The notes: a model not told the origin generated them from the sequence alone. A stretch of DNA of 64,000 nucleotides from Lacrimispora defluvii (GCA_013036995.1 JAAOXG010000002.1:1-64000), one strand, 5' to 3'; counted from the stretch's first letter, positions 40,160 through 50,300 are shown. Made by a program: numbers and translations.

Positions 40160-41995
40160 TTAATATTTGCTGTTCTTATAAGAAGAGGAGTCTTCAAAGT
40201 AGACAGGATCAATGACAACCGGCTCTATCTCTGCTTCTTCCTGATAAACCGGAATAAAATCATCATCCGCTTTTTTAATATCCACAGTTAAAGGCAGGCT
40301 GCTCTTTCCAGTGATGGTGCTGCCGTGTACCTTAAAACGCTGAACAAGACTTTTCATAATCTGAGCCTGTCCGGATAATTCCTCACTGGCAGCAGCACTC
40401 TGCTCCGCTGTAGCAGAAGTGGTCTGAACCACACTGGAGATCTGATCGATCCCAAGGGTAACCTGGTTAACAGCGACTGCCTGTTTGTCCGAAGCTGCGG
40501 CTATCTCTTCTATAATCATATTGATCCGGCGGCTTCCCTCAACAACCTCCTGCATGGCTTTTGCTGTTTCAGCAGTGATTCTGCTTCCATTCTCTACTGC
40601 CTGCAGACTTTCTTCAATGAGAATTGTAGTATTTTTCGCCGCTTCTCCTGACTTGCTTGCAAGGTTGCGGACTTCGTCTGCAACTACCGCGAAGCCTTTT
40701 CCTGCCTCTCCGGCTCTTGCTGCTTCTACTGCCGCATTCAATGCCAGAATATTAGTCTGGAATGCAATATCTTCAATGGTTTTTATAATCTTGCCGATCT
40801 CGCTGGATTTGGTATTAATCTCAGTCATGGCCTGATTCATTTCCATCATCTTCTGATTGCTCTTTGTTACATTGAGAGCAGCTTCTTCCGATCTTAACCG
40901 GGCTTCTTTTGCATTCTCGGCATTTTTATTAATCTGATTGGAAATATCATTGATGGTTGCTGCCAGTTCCTGAATGGAGGATGCCTGTTCAGTTGCCCCC
41001 TGGGACAATGCCTGTGCTCCGGATGATACCTGCTCCGAACCATTGGCAACCAAGTCAGCGGATTCATTAATCCGGGTAAGCGCGTCGCTTAAGTTGTCCC
41101 TGATATTCCTGATTGCCAACAATATAGGCTCATAATCCAGAACATACTGTTCCCGGTTCTTTGATACAACCCCAAAGTCTCCGTCTGCCATAGATCCCAA
41201 AAGATATATAATATCATCAATAATGTTGCCAATATTTAATATGGTGGAGCGCATGCTGTTACCAAGACCGCCAAGCTCATCCTGGGACTGATAATTCAGC
41301 TCAACATGAAGACTTCCTTTAGACATCTCCGCTGCTGCTTTTTCAATCTCCTTAACAGGAGTAACAATACTTTTGGTCGTAGCTGATGCAAGAATGATGG
41401 TAGCTGCTACTCCAATAATCTGAAACAGGATAACAATCACTTCAGTACCCGTCATATCAGACTGTGATCTGTTAAAATCACTGTTGGCACTCTGCTTGGC
41501 CGAATCGCTGATCTGAATAAGATCAGACTGTATCTGATTAAAATGCGGTTCCAGTGATTCAAAGAAAACCTCTGTCGCCTGCCGGGTTTTATTGTCTTTT
41601 GCCAAAGTAAAGACTTCTTCTTTAAAAGGTTCTGCCTCGTTAAGTGACTTTTCGATATCCTCAACCAGGGCTTTGTCACCTTTATATTCTTCTTTTAAAT
41701 GCTGTAGGTTTTCTTTCAATTCGTTAAGATCCGCCTCGGATTGGTCAATGTACTTTGCCTTTTTAATTAAATCCGAAATCATGGTTGAATAGCCCACATT
41801 CTTTGCTGCCGACTCAACGTTCCGTCTCATCTCCACCGTCAGCATAGATACCTCATGTCCGTTGTTGTAAAATTCTACGAACCTGGAATTATTTGCAATC
41901 AGACTGTATAAAGAAATTCCTGATACAGCTAAAAATAAAATAAAAATAATTCCAAAAGAGACCGCAATTCTTTTGCCAATCTTTAAATTTTTCAT
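40160..41995 (-). CDS. methyl-accepting chemotaxis protein
   Basis: 611 residues from [15 protein letters not shown] (GGAGGATACC before ATG). Transmembrane helix 1 at about 10-32, a four-helix-bundle sensor of about 150 residues rich in Lys/Glu, helix 2 near 190-212, a HAMP domain ('[22 protein letters not shown]'), a linker, then the signalling domain with the hairpin tip '[36 protein letters not shown]'. It sits in the membrane and controls CheA. The ligand is unknown. Ends 'SSSYKNSKY'; no CheR-binding pentapeptide. Confidence 0.93.
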   Translation of the reverse strand: MKNLKIGKRIAVSFGIIFILFLAVSGISLYSLIANNSRFVEFYNNGHEVSMLTVEMRRNVESAAKNVGYSTMISDLIKKAKYIDQSEADLNELKENLQHLKEEYKGDKALVEDIEKSLNEAEPFKEEVFTLAKDNKTRQATEVFFESLEPHFNQIQSDLIQISDSAKQSANSDFNRSQSDMTGTEVIVILFQIIGVAATIILASATTKSIVTPVKEIEKAAAEMSKGSLHVELNYQSQDELGGLGNSMRSTILNIGNIIDDIIYLLGSMADGDFGVVSKNREQYVLDYEPILLAIRNIRDNLSDALTRINESADLVANGSEQVSSGAQALSQGATEQASSIQELAATINDISNQINKNAENAKEARLRSEEAALNVTKSNQKMMEMNQAMTEINTKSSEIGKIIKTIEDIAFQTNILALNAAVEAARAGEAGKGFAVVADEVRNLASKSGEAAKNTTILIEESLQAVENGSRITAETAKAMQEVVEGSRRINMIIEEIAAASDKQAVAVNQVTLGIDQISSVVQTTSATAEQSAAASEELSGQAQIMKSLVQRFKVHGSTITGKSSLPLTVDIKKADDDFIPVYQEEAEIEPVVIDPVYFEDSSSYKNSKY

Positions 41996-42104
41996 TTGGT
42001 ATCCTCCACCTATCTCTTTTGTAAAATTCTCATACCGATAGTGTAATATCGGCAATTATATACATAACTTAATGGCAACCTCTGAAGTTTTAGGTTTATA
42101 AATC

Positions 42105-44180
42105 CTACAGCTGGGAAAATGGCAGATTCAATTCTTCCGTACCTTTTAATATAAATTTTCCATCTTCAATAATCATAGTTCGTTTTCCATCTGCACAAAC
42201 CGCTTCAATTCTATCCAGTTCCGCGTAAGGGATGGTGATATCTGTATGACAGTTAAAATATGCCTTGGAAGCATCCTCTTTTCTGAGAGCTGAAATCTCA
42301 TTTTCCTTGGCGATAATCTCCTTGCCATTGGGGTTATATAGCTTGCTGTCTTCCGACCAGCTGTAGCACGTATCTCCAACTGCAAAATGTGGTCCCATCT
42401 TCTCCACAATTAAAATAGGAAGCTTATCAAGAATATCAAACTTTCTTGCCATTGCATAAGCAGTGGTATTGGTTCCGATGGCAAACTCACCCATGGGCAG
42501 AGTGTCATGGTTCTTTAAAATCACCTGTCTGATCAGTTCTTTTCCTTCCTTTGGATCTTCAAAATTACTGCAGGAATAGTCTTTGATCATGCCGTCTTCA
42601 AATGTCATAACCAGATCCTTAAACTGGAAATCAGTAATGTATACCGTGCTGACTTCTAGAACACCCCTTGTTCCAGCCAGTCTGGGTGAAGTAAATACTT
42701 CGCCAAGGGGAATATTCACATCGGCCACACAGTTTTCAAAATTCGTTTCTTTTTCCCTGTCTTTTAAATGATGGAGTGCGACTGTTAAACGGGTTTTATT
42801 ATTCCCTTTTCCTGTAATTTCCACATAGTCTGCTTCATCCAGTGCATCGATTATGGTTTGCTGCAGACCCTTGTACTTTTCATAATCCAGGGTATTGATG
42901 GCAATGGTCTCATTAAATATCTCTTCAAAATTATCACCGATTTCCGGAACAGGAAATGCGATGATGGTAAAGCTGATTTCATCACCGGGTACATACTCAT
43001 TTAATATTCTGGCTGTTTCACTGGCCATCTCCACAGAAAGCTTCTCCTGTTTGGGATCAAGGTGGCTGGCTTCCGGTTTATTAACCGGCTGGAAGCCTTC
43101 CTTTCCAAATGTCTGAATTACTGCAGGTCCTGCAAAAGCCGCAGCCAGATCTTTATAAGTCTCGTATGCAACTTTCAGTACAGAAGCTTTTCGGTCTTTA
43201 AAGGCTTTATTGATATAGATCGCATCATCGTAACGGTGATCATAATCATACTGACGGTTTGGTGATGTACTATAATAGCCTGCTTTACGACCTGCATTGG
43301 TATTCACTGCCCAGACTGCAGCACGGCATAAAATCACCTTAAGCCCCAGTTTTTCAAAATTCTCCAATGCATATTTTACCATGCGTTCAAAGCCAAGCTC
43401 ATAGCGTATCTGGACTGCTTTCTTTTTAGATAAATCTCTGCCCATTACCTCAAAGCCTTTTCTGTAGCCTTCCGTATAGGTATCCGCCATCAGACGAACC
43501 TTCTCCTCCGGAAGGGAATTGAGATAATCTGCAACTTTAAGCTCGGAATCCGAAATATATTCCCCAAAGCGGTAGAGATAGCGAAGATCCGTTAAATCAC
43601 TGTTGCGAATAATATCAGTTGCAAAGGAAAGGGAAGGATCTAAGCCTTCTCTTACACGGAAAGTCACTGTATGGTCCGTATAATCACTGACAAACCAGTA
43701 AATAACCTCCTTTACAGAGGCCACCTCCGGCACTCCCTCTTCAAACATGTTATAGATTTCTATTAATGCCTCATTTAAAATCGTGATATCAGTCAGCCTG
43801 TTTTCATGAACAAAAACAATATCCCCTCTGATTTCCTTATAAAGATAGCAAAGGAGCTGTCCGAATCCGTCTCCCAGTTTTTCCACTGCATAAGCCGGAT
43901 TGGCATAACTGGTTTCATAAGCGTCAGGGAGAATGTCCTCATAAAACTTCAGGTTCCATTCTTTCAGTTCATTTAAGGAAGCCGTATTAAGCTTTCCCTC
44001 TTCTATAAAGTCAAGGTATTCACCCATAAGGCATATAAATGAAGCCGTCCTTGTGAAATAATCATGAAACGGCTGTGACACTGTCTTCTCCGAAGAGATC
44101 TGACTGATCCGCTCCATAGACAATTGGAACCGTTCCATAATTCCTTCATTTTCCTGTTCAAACATTTTTCTACTATCCAT
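42105..44180 (-). CDS. M29-family aminopeptidase, long form
   Basis: 691 residues, far longer than the usual 410 of AmpS/PepS. The C-terminal half carries the M29 core: 'NTTAYAMARKFDILDKLPILIVEKMGPHFAVGDTCY' with likely metal ligands Glu and His, 'EVFTSPRLAGTRGVLEVS' and 'YFNCHTDITIPYAELDRIE'. The N-terminal 250 residues are helical and family-specific. It probably removes N-terminal residues from peptides in the cytoplasm. It is followed within 10 bases of the small membrane gene upstream on the same strand. Confidence 0.85.
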   Translation of the reverse strand: MDSRKMFEQENEGIMERFQLSMERISQISSEKTVSQPFHDYFTRTASFICLMGEYLDFIEEGKLNTASLNELKEWNLKFYEDILPDAYETSYANPAYAVEKLGDGFGQLLCYLYKEIRGDIVFVHENRLTDITILNEALIEIYNMFEEGVPEVASVKEVIYWFVSDYTDHTVTFRVREGLDPSLSFATDIIRNSDLTDLRYLYRFGEYISDSELKVADYLNSLPEEKVRLMADTYTEGYRKGFEVMGRDLSKKKAVQIRYELGFERMVKYALENFEKLGLKVILCRAAVWAVNTNAGRKAGYYSTSPNRQYDYDHRYDDAIYINKAFKDRKASVLKVAYETYKDLAAAFAGPAVIQTFGKEGFQPVNKPEASHLDPKQEKLSVEMASETARILNEYVPGDEISFTIIAFPVPEIGDNFEEIFNETIAINTLDYEKYKGLQQTIIDALDEADYVEITGKGNNKTRLTVALHHLKDREKETNFENCVADVNIPLGEVFTSPRLAGTRGVLEVSTVYITDFQFKDLVMTFEDGMIKDYSCSNFEDPKEGKELIRQVILKNHDTLPMGEFAIGTNTTAYAMARKFDILDKLPILIVEKMGPHFAVGDTCYSWSEDSKLYNPNGKEIIAKENEISALRKEDASKAYFNCHTDITIPYAELDRIEAVCADGKRTMIIEDGKFILKGTEELNLPFSQL

Positions 44181-44184
44181 TTTT

Positions 44185-44505
44185 TTACCCCTTCATTCCA
44201 ATAATAAGAAGAACTATCCAAAAAATAATCAGCAATACACTGATGACAATTCCGATCTTAGACAGTATGTATTTTTTTTCCTTTTCAAAGAAAGAAAGAA
44301 CACCATAAAACAGGGAAAAGATAGAAATCAACATGCTGCAAAAGCAGACAGCCGCAACGTTTATCTGCGCCTGTCCTGCAGTGATTGCAGCACTGGATAT
44401 TCCAAGTATCCCTAAAACCAGTGCTCCTAAAGCCAGTCCCAACGACAGAAAACTATTTTTAGCAAACGGTTTTCTAATGTAGGATACTCTTTTCTGCTTT
44501 ACCAC
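44185..44505 (-). CDS. small three-helix membrane protein (DUF6142-like)
   Basis: 106 residues with a basic N-terminus and three hydrophobic segments ('FLSLGLALGALVLGILGI', 'VCFCSMLISIFSLFYGVL', 'IGIVISVLLIIFWIVLLII'). I think it is a DUF6142-type protein, but only from general appearance. The GTG start follows AAGGAGGATGAGGC. It overlaps the vanZ-like gene by 32 bases. Confidence 0.65.
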   Translation of the reverse strand: MVKQKRVSYIRKPFAKNSFLSLGLALGALVLGILGISSAAITAGQAQINVAAVCFCSMLISIFSLFYGVLSFFEKEKKYILSKIGIVISVLLIIFWIVLLIIGMKG

Positions 44506-44965
44506 GCCTCATCCTCCTTACTCTTATGTGCTGTACTATTTTATAAAAAATATATCCAATCATTCCTCCCAGGGAGTTTAAAATCATATCATCCACATCA
44601 AAACTTCCCACCTTGAAAATAAGCTGGGTGGTTTCAATGCAGAGACTGAATAAAAAACTGAGCAGAGTTGTATTGAAAAAGCGGCGGCTCCTGCGGCTTA
44701 TAACCGGCAGAAAAAAACCAAAAGGCATAAAACAGACTATATTCCCAGCCACATTTAAAAGGAAAGATTTAATACCCACCACATGGCGGTAAACAATAAA
44801 TCTCTTAATTTCCTTCAGCGGAATCAGATTATAAGCGTATTCCTCCCGTATATGGCCGCTTCTTCCAAAATAATCGGAGAAAAACAGAAAATACGCCAAA
44901 AAGATCAGGTAAATTATAAAAATCACCCAACCAAATTTCTGCCGTTTCGTCGCATTTTTAATCAT
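44474..44965 (-). CDS. VanZ-family membrane protein
   Basis: 163 residues, four or five membrane helices. Family marks: 'YAYNLIPLKEIKRFI', 'NVAGNIVCFMPFGFFLPVI', 'SLCIETTQLIFKVGSFDVDDMILNSLGGMIGY'. VanZ-like proteins are linked to teicoplanin and phosphatidylserine-related phenotypes; the biochemical role is unclear. It is probably an ordinary chromosomal gene with no van cluster near. Confidence 0.9.
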   Translation of the reverse strand: MIKNATKRQKFGWVIFIIYLIFLAYFLFFSDYFGRSGHIREEYAYNLIPLKEIKRFIVYRHVVGIKSFLLNVAGNIVCFMPFGFFLPVISRRSRRFFNTTLLSFLFSLCIETTQLIFKVGSFDVDDMILNSLGGMIGYIFYKIVQHIRVRRMRRGKAEKSILH

Positions 44966-45045
44966 AACAGCTCCATCTTTATACCAAAAGGAGAGAGCTG
45001 CCAGAATTTTATGGATTCTGACAGCCTCCGCTCTTGTGATAACGG

Positions 45046-45195
45046 TTAAAATGTAATTTCAGATTTTCTTTTCATTAAGATTGCTCCGTTTACGATTGAA
45101 ATGATACCGGCAGCAAGACCGATCGCTGTCACTATAATTCCAACAACAATATTTAATGCACCTGCATTTCTCATGGTTTTATATACTCTTTCCAT
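45046..45195 (-). CDS. small membrane protein, 49 residues
   Basis: Starts MERVYKTMRNAGALN behind AAGGAGAGCATGAT, with one long hydrophobic span ('IVVGIIVTAIGLAAGIISIV') and a basic end (MKRKSEITF). It begins 12 bases after the pyrE stop, so it is likely in one transcript with pyrE. Function unknown; similar short proteins are common in Lachnospiraceae. Confidence 0.65.
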   Translation of the reverse strand: MERVYKTMRNAGALNIVVGIIVTAIGLAAGIISIVNGAILMKRKSEITF

Positions 45196-45207
45196 ATCAT
45201 GCTCTCC

Positions 45208-45885
45208 TTATTTTACGCCATACACTTCATAATAATCATCAATTGCTGCCTTTAATTCATCATCAATCATTACTCGTCCCTTGTATTCCCGGTTATAAAG
45301 ATGTTCAATGACTTCTGCCATAGACACGATGGCAGATGCTTTAAATCCATATTTTTCCTGGATTTCATCCAGTGCACTCTGCTCTGTCTTTCCCTTCTCC
45401 ATACGGTTTAAGGAAACCATGAGACCCAGAATCGTTACATCTCCCTGAGCTTTGATAATGGGAAAGGTCTCTTCAATGGACTTTCCGGATGTGGTCACGT
45501 CTTCAATAATGACAACTCTGTCTCCATCTTTTATAGGACTTCCCAGCAGAATTCCGGCATCGCCGCCATGGTCTTTTTCTTCTTTTCTGTTGGAGCAGTA
45601 TTTAATTTCCTTTCCATACAGTTCATGGAATGCGATTGCAGTTGCAACGCTTAACGGAATCCCTTTATAGGCTGGTCCGAACAGTACATCGAAATCAGTA
45701 CCAAACTTATCATGTATCGCTTTGGCATAATACTCACCCAGCTTCTTTAACTGTGCTCCTGTTACATAAGAACCGGCATTCATGAAAAATGGAGATTTTC
45801 TTCCGCTTTTCAGTGTAAAACTTCCAAATTTAAGGACATCACTGTCCACCATAAATTCTATAAATTCCTGTTTATATGCTTCCAT
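45208..45885 (-). CDS. pyrE: orotate phosphoribosyltransferase
   Basis: 225 residues. 'SGRKSPFFMNAGSYVTGAQLKKLGEYYAKAI', 'DVLFGPAYKGIPLSVATAIAFHELYG', 'NRKEEKDHGG' loop, and the PRPP motif 'VVIIEDVTTSGKSIEET'. It makes OMP from orotate and PRPP. The other pyr genes are not near. A mobile integrase gene ends about 90 bases upstream, so its 5' flank is the island junction. Confidence 0.95.
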   Translation of the reverse strand: MEAYKQEFIEFMVDSDVLKFGSFTLKSGRKSPFFMNAGSYVTGAQLKKLGEYYAKAIHDKFGTDFDVLFGPAYKGIPLSVATAIAFHELYGKEIKYCSNRKEEKDHGGDAGILLGSPIKDGDRVVIIEDVTTSGKSIEETFPIIKAQGDVTILGLMVSLNRMEKGKTEQSALDEIQEKYGFKASAIVSMAEVIEHLYNREYKGRVMIDDELKAAIDDYYEVYGVK

Positions 45886-45950
45886 CTTATCTTAAAACCT
45901 CCTGTTTTCAAGGCTTCTCGCCTATATGCTAATGTCTCAAATTGCTCTAC

Positions 45951-45972
45951 TACACACTTTTTACACACTTTT
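45951..45972. repeat. tandem 11-mers beside the integrase stop (possible Int arm sites)
   Basis: TACACACTTTT occurs twice in direct succession (45951-45961 and 45962-45972), just after the integrase stop codon. Tandem short repeats near one end are typical of arm-type sites of tyrosine recombinases, so the island end is probably close. Confidence 0.5.
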
Positions 45973-45973
45973 G

Positions 45974-47119
45974 TCAAATCGCCATCTGTTCCATCTTTGC
46001 CATCTCATCAAACAGGGTATCTTCCGTTACATGACAATACAAATCCATTGTCAGCTGTAAGGAACCATGACCGAGAAGCTTCTGCACGCTCTTAGGCTGC
46101 ATTCCATTCTCAATCGCCCTGGTTGCGAAGGTATGACGGAAACAATGTGGGGAGAACCGCTCGAACTCCGGGTAATCCTTCTGAATTCGTCTCGTTGTTA
46201 CATCCATACATTCCTGTACAATAAACTGTTGTGTAGGTCGGTTGTTTCTGGTCACGAAAACCAGATCCTTGTACTCGTCCTGTGCTGTTTGTGCGATCTT
46301 AAGCAGAATCTTCTGCCTCTGAGCCTTCTGTTTTTTAAGAACTTCTATTGCTCTTGTTGTTAATGGAATGGTTCGCTTGCTGTTATGCGTCTTGGTATCA
46401 TGCCATTCGAAGACATATTTCCCATCCTTGCGGAAATAGCATAAGGAACGTCTGACATGTACAACCTTTTTATTAAAGTCTACATCAGACCACTGAAGCC
46501 CCATCAACTCACCAATACGCATTCCTGTGTCGATTGCCACTACATAAAGATTGTAGTAGAACGTGTCCTTGGCATAGCTAAAAAAAATCTCTGCTTCACT
46601 TACCGTTAATACTCTACGTTCTTTCTTAACTTCTTTAGAAATCACAGTATTGATCTGCTTAGCAGAATTTTTGATAAGTAAATCAGAGTCTATTGCTTTC
46701 TCCAGCATATCGACCAGAATTTTTTTGGAATTCTTGCGCTCATTGTCTGTATCCAATTCGTTAATCGCCTGCTGCATAATCAGTAAATTCAAGGATGTGA
46801 GTTTCCTCCATCCGAGAGCCTTCTGTATTCTGCGGTAGTGCCCTGCGTATGTTTCCTTGGTTGATGCTCTGCAGTTCTTCTTGCAGGCATCCATCCAGAT
46901 TACATACCATTCATCAAGGGTTACATCCTTCGTAACAACATTGAGTGCCTTTTCATCTTCGTACTGTTCACTTCTAAGCTTCTGTCTTACCTCTTTTAAA
47001 GTCTTCGCATAAACCGTCTGTTTCTTACCAAAACGATTCACAAACCTTCCCTGATAAAGACCATCCTTTCTCTGTGATAAGCCTTTACCCAGTTCTTTAC
47101 CATTAAGGGATTTACCCAT
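45974..47119 (-). CDS. tyrosine recombinase (Tn916-type integrase)
   Basis: 381 residues from MGKSLNGKELGKGLSQRK, ATG behind GAAGGAGGCACAA. It has an N-terminal arm-binding domain ('LSQRKDGLYQGRFVNRFGKKQTVYAKTL'), a core-binding domain, and a catalytic domain with Arg in 'AIDTGMRIGELMGLQ', 'HCFRHTFATR', His in 'LLGHGSLQLTMDLY' and the nucleophile Tyr in 'DLYCHV'. All catalytic residues appear intact. It should excise or integrate the island together with the small upstream excisionase. Confidence 0.92.
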   Translation of the reverse strand: MGKSLNGKELGKGLSQRKDGLYQGRFVNRFGKKQTVYAKTLKEVRQKLRSEQYEDEKALNVVTKDVTLDEWYVIWMDACKKNCRASTKETYAGHYRRIQKALGWRKLTSLNLLIMQQAINELDTDNERKNSKKILVDMLEKAIDSDLLIKNSAKQINTVISKEVKKERRVLTVSEAEIFFSYAKDTFYYNLYVVAIDTGMRIGELMGLQWSDVDFNKKVVHVRRSLCYFRKDGKYVFEWHDTKTHNSKRTIPLTTRAIEVLKKQKAQRQKILLKIAQTAQDEYKDLVFVTRNNRPTQQFIVQECMDVTTRRIQKDYPEFERFSPHCFRHTFATRAIENGMQPKSVQKLLGHGSLQLTMDLYCHVTEDTLFDEMAKMEQMAI

Positions 47120-47251
47120 TTGTGCCTCCTTCCTAAGTGTAGAAATAAGAAGGATTCCAAATATCGCTCCTATTCTACCATAAAACCTTATAATTATCAA
47201 TCTGTTTCAGAAATTGAATTTCCATCTTAAAACACCTCCGAGTCCTTGTTT

Positions 47252-47440
47252 TTAAAGGATTTGATTCAGTAACCAATTGTCTAATTTTCCCTTATGGGCA
47301 TAGAGTCTGTTACCAATTCTAACTGTGAATCCATTGGCTGGATTAGAAAGCAATTCTCTTGCTTTCGTCTGTCCAATTCCAAGATATTCACACATTTCCT
47401 TTACATTCAATAGTGCTCTTGTCTCTAATTCTGTCTTCAA
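47252..47440 (-). CDS. excisionase (Xis) of the island
   Basis: 62 residues. 'RALLNVKEMCEYLGIGQTKARELLSN' and 'GFTVRIGNRLYAHKGKLDNWL' are the winged-helix excisionase pattern of Tn916 Xis. It starts with TTG behind GGAGGCAGAAGCAT. It lies 132 bases before int on the same strand, the normal xis-int order. Confidence 0.85.
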   Translation of the reverse strand: MKTELETRALLNVKEMCEYLGIGQTKARELLSNPANGFTVRIGNRLYAHKGKLDNWLLNQIL

Positions 47441-47942
47441 ATGCTTCTGCCTCCTCTCTTCGTCTTCTCATTACCACCTTCTTTCCTTCCCGCTAGAAGC
47501 GGTTGCTAAAGTAAGATTGTTTCAGTGTTTACATGTGAATTGTTGGTTTTCTACATATTTCCAATCTGGATTCTTTAGCACCAGTTCCGTTATCAGAACC
47601 TGCCTGTGGGCCTCTCCTTCTCGAGATCCTCTCCCACCCTTGACGGAAGTGTCTATTCTTCGCTCCACTTAATTCCTTAAGCTTCATGGCAAAGCTGTTG
47701 ATTGGAAATACAACTCATTTAGTTTTCAATGTGCGATTCCAGATTTGTCTGGAATTTTGAAACCTGTCGAAGTTCTTATAGAACATCCGTTTGTTTCGTG
47801 TTATAATCTTTGTAGCCAGATTACTATCAATCTGTTGCTAACTGGCTACATTTCATGGACTTATTGTAGTAAAATATAGAGGATAAAATAATTGACGGTC
47901 ACTTGACCGAGACTTGACATAAAACCGAAAGGAGTTTCACAG
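47441..47942. other. structured intergenic region between xis and the STAND gene
   Basis: About 500 bases with no convincing gene. Three compact inverted repeats follow each other: ATTCCAGA/TCTGGAAT (47736-47755), GTTCT/AGAAC (47772-47784) and TGTAGCCAG/CTGGCTACA (47811-47850). A CGGTCA/TGACCG palindrome (47896-47909) lies in the leader, 33 bases from the STAND start, with CTTGAC repeated beside it. A TATAAT stands near 47801. It may hold divergent promoters, an operator or an origin of transfer. Confidence 0.5.
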
Positions 47943-50264
47943 ATGAGAAACAGACTGACCTTCACCAATGTGATTGGTGTCTTACTGGAAAATAAAAAGA
48001 AAACCTATCCACAGCATCAGCTTGTGCGCAATCTGTTCTCTGCATATCTGGATGATACTCTGACTAGTTCTGATTTAATTGTTGATGACAATATTCAATA
48101 CAGCCGCTGGTGCAATGGCACCCGTCCGATACCTATGGATATTATCAAGGCTTATGAAGATGATGAATGGGATACAATGGAAGATGATTTCCACGACAAG
48201 ATCATTCCTAATCTCATCAATCCATCCAATGCTCATTTACAGATGCAAGAGCTTCTTAAGGACAGCATTCCTGTTATTGGTCAACGCATTGCCGATGAAC
48301 TACTTGCAATTGCAGACGATTCCACCTTCTTCACACAAGTGATGCGCTATGCCATCTTGAATGATCATCACAATGGGAACCTGTATTCTCCAGACTTGTC
48401 GGAGCATATGTTAAGTTGCCGTGTTCCCTCTCATACAAAGGAATTTGTGGGAAGGACTACAGAATTAAAATTAGCTTATAGCAAACTTGACGAGCATTCT
48501 CTTTTATTTGTAACAGGTGTTCCTGGCATTGGAAAAAGTGAATTTGCAAAGATGTTTGCAGCGAAATATAAAAAGAAATACACCAATATCATCTTCCTGC
48601 ACTATGCCGGAAGCCTTAAGAAATGTATTGCAGGAATTGAATTTGATAACGACATTGCCGAAATGGATGAGGAAGCTCTTTTTCATTCTCATTACGATAT
48701 ATTGAAGCGACTTCACTCTGACAGCCTCATTATTCTTGATAACTTCAATGTGTTACCCAAAGATGACGGATTGATGAGAGAATTTCTGAAAAATAACTAT
48801 CAGCTATTGGTTACTACCCGATGCAGGATTACAACCTTTGAGACATTGGATATCAAGGAATTAGATAAAGGGAAAGAACTAACAGAATTGTTTTACCGTC
48901 ACTGTCCTTCTGCGAAATCGGAACCAGATATAGTAGCAGAAATCATTGATATATTGAATGCGCATACACTGACAGTATGTCTGACTGCGCTTGCAATCAA
49001 TGCCAGTGGTATGGAACCAGATGAATTATTACAGGAATTAAAAAGTTGTGGATTGAATGCGGATATCCGTGAAGAATTGGAACTGTATAAGGATGAATCC
49101 TTCGATCAGGCTCTGTTAATTGAACATCTGCGAAAGCTCCTGCAAATTAACCATTTATCAGACACAGAGCAGAATATCTTAAGCAATCTCTCCCTGCTTC
49201 CAACATCAGGAATCAGAAAGAAGTCCATCAAAAACTGGCTTCAATTACAAAGCCTCAGTGATGTCAATCACATGGTACAATATGGATTTGTCACCGAGGA
49301 TACAGAAAATAAGTGCATCAGCCTACACCCTCTGGTTCAGCAGATGGCTCTGCTCGAAACACTTCCATCCGTGAAAAGCTGCAAAGTCTTACTTCATACC
49401 ATGCACGGGATCTGTCTTGTACACGGACTGGATATTCGCCGACCAGAAGAAGTACTATCTTCTCTTGTCAGTATCAATGAACGAATCCTTATAGATGCGC
49501 CTGCAGAATATCTGTTACTATTACAAGATGAATTCCCATACTTTGAGAAGTATGGGGTTACAGACTATCTTTCCAGATTAGTGGAGCGTATAGAATCTAT
49601 CATGCAGGAGAACCAGATCAGTGATTCACGTTCCAAGGCTCTGCTTCTTGATTACAAGGCAGAATTATTCTACCTCAAAAAAGATTATGCCAATGCAATG
49701 AAACGCAGAAAAAAAGCACTGGATATCATAGCTCCAATGCTTACGGATGATGCAAATATTCAAATTGTCAGTCTTGCATCTAATCTACATAATAATCTGG
49801 CGAACTGCTACCTTGCCAACAAGGATATGAAAAACGCTACCGTGGAAATGCAGAAAGCACTCACCATTCGCAAGGAATATGAAGCTTTAGGTACAATGGA
49901 AAATCATGATGTGTTACAGCAAATGGGGAACCTCGTCAGTCTGCTGATGCAGGGCAAAGATTTCAAGCACGCTGCTTCTTTTTTAGATTTCTACGAGCAA
50001 ATTGTAACTGATTACGAAGAGACAAATACCTTCGATCATGGCTACTGTCAATTCCAGCGAGGACTTCTTGCTCTAAGCACAGGAAAAGTCTTGATTGCTG
50101 AACAGCATCTTCTCCTGGCAGAATCCATATTTACTAATACTGTTGGTGCAAATCATGAATTTACAAGAAACACTTACGCCTATCTGAATCTGCTCTATCA
50201 GAAATGGAGAAAACCAGAACTGGCAGACCAATATAAACAGAAATACATTGAGGCAGGGAAATAA
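47943..50264 (+). CDS. STAND NTPase with NB-ARC and TPR repeats
   Basis: 773 residues, ATG behind AAAGGAG. An N-terminal domain of about 150 residues is unlike any I know ('QYSRWCNGTRPIPMDIIKAYEDD' looks HTH-like). Then an NB-ARC ATPase: Walker A 'VTGVPGIGKSEFAK' (about 195), Walker B 'SLIILDNFNVL', sensor 'LLVTTRCR', a GLPL-like segment ('HTLTVCLTALAI'), and an MHD-like 'ISLHPLVQQMA'. The C-terminal 250 residues are TPR-like repeats ('ANAMKRRKKALDII', 'KNATVEMQKALTIRKEYEAL'). STAND proteins with this layout serve as regulators or as phage sensors that oligomerise. Location beside int and xis favours a defence or element-regulation role; no partner enzyme is adjacent. Confidence 0.85.
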   Translation: MRNRLTFTNVIGVLLENKKKTYPQHQLVRNLFSAYLDDTLTSSDLIVDDNIQYSRWCNGTRPIPMDIIKAYEDDEWDTMEDDFHDKIIPNLINPSNAHLQMQELLKDSIPVIGQRIADELLAIADDSTFFTQVMRYAILNDHHNGNLYSPDLSEHMLSCRVPSHTKEFVGRTTELKLAYSKLDEHSLLFVTGVPGIGKSEFAKMFAAKYKKKYTNIIFLHYAGSLKKCIAGIEFDNDIAEMDEEALFHSHYDILKRLHSDSLIILDNFNVLPKDDGLMREFLKNNYQLLVTTRCRITTFETLDIKELDKGKELTELFYRHCPSAKSEPDIVAEIIDILNAHTLTVCLTALAINASGMEPDELLQELKSCGLNADIREELELYKDESFDQALLIEHLRKLLQINHLSDTEQNILSNLSLLPTSGIRKKSIKNWLQLQSLSDVNHMVQYGFVTEDTENKCISLHPLVQQMALLETLPSVKSCKVLLHTMHGICLVHGLDIRRPEEVLSSLVSINERILIDAPAEYLLLLQDEFPYFEKYGVTDYLSRLVERIESIMQENQISDSRSKALLLDYKAELFYLKKDYANAMKRRKKALDIIAPMLTDDANIQIVSLASNLHNNLANCYLANKDMKNATVEMQKALTIRKEYEALGTMENHDVLQQMGNLVSLLMQGKDFKHAASFLDFYEQIVTDYEETNTFDHGYCQFQRGLLALSTGKVLIAEQHLLLAESIFTNTVGANHEFTRNTYAYLNLLYQKWRKPELADQYKQKYIEAGK

Positions 50265-50300
50265 TCCCTGCCTCAGTTTTTCATGTTGTTCTGGAAGTGT

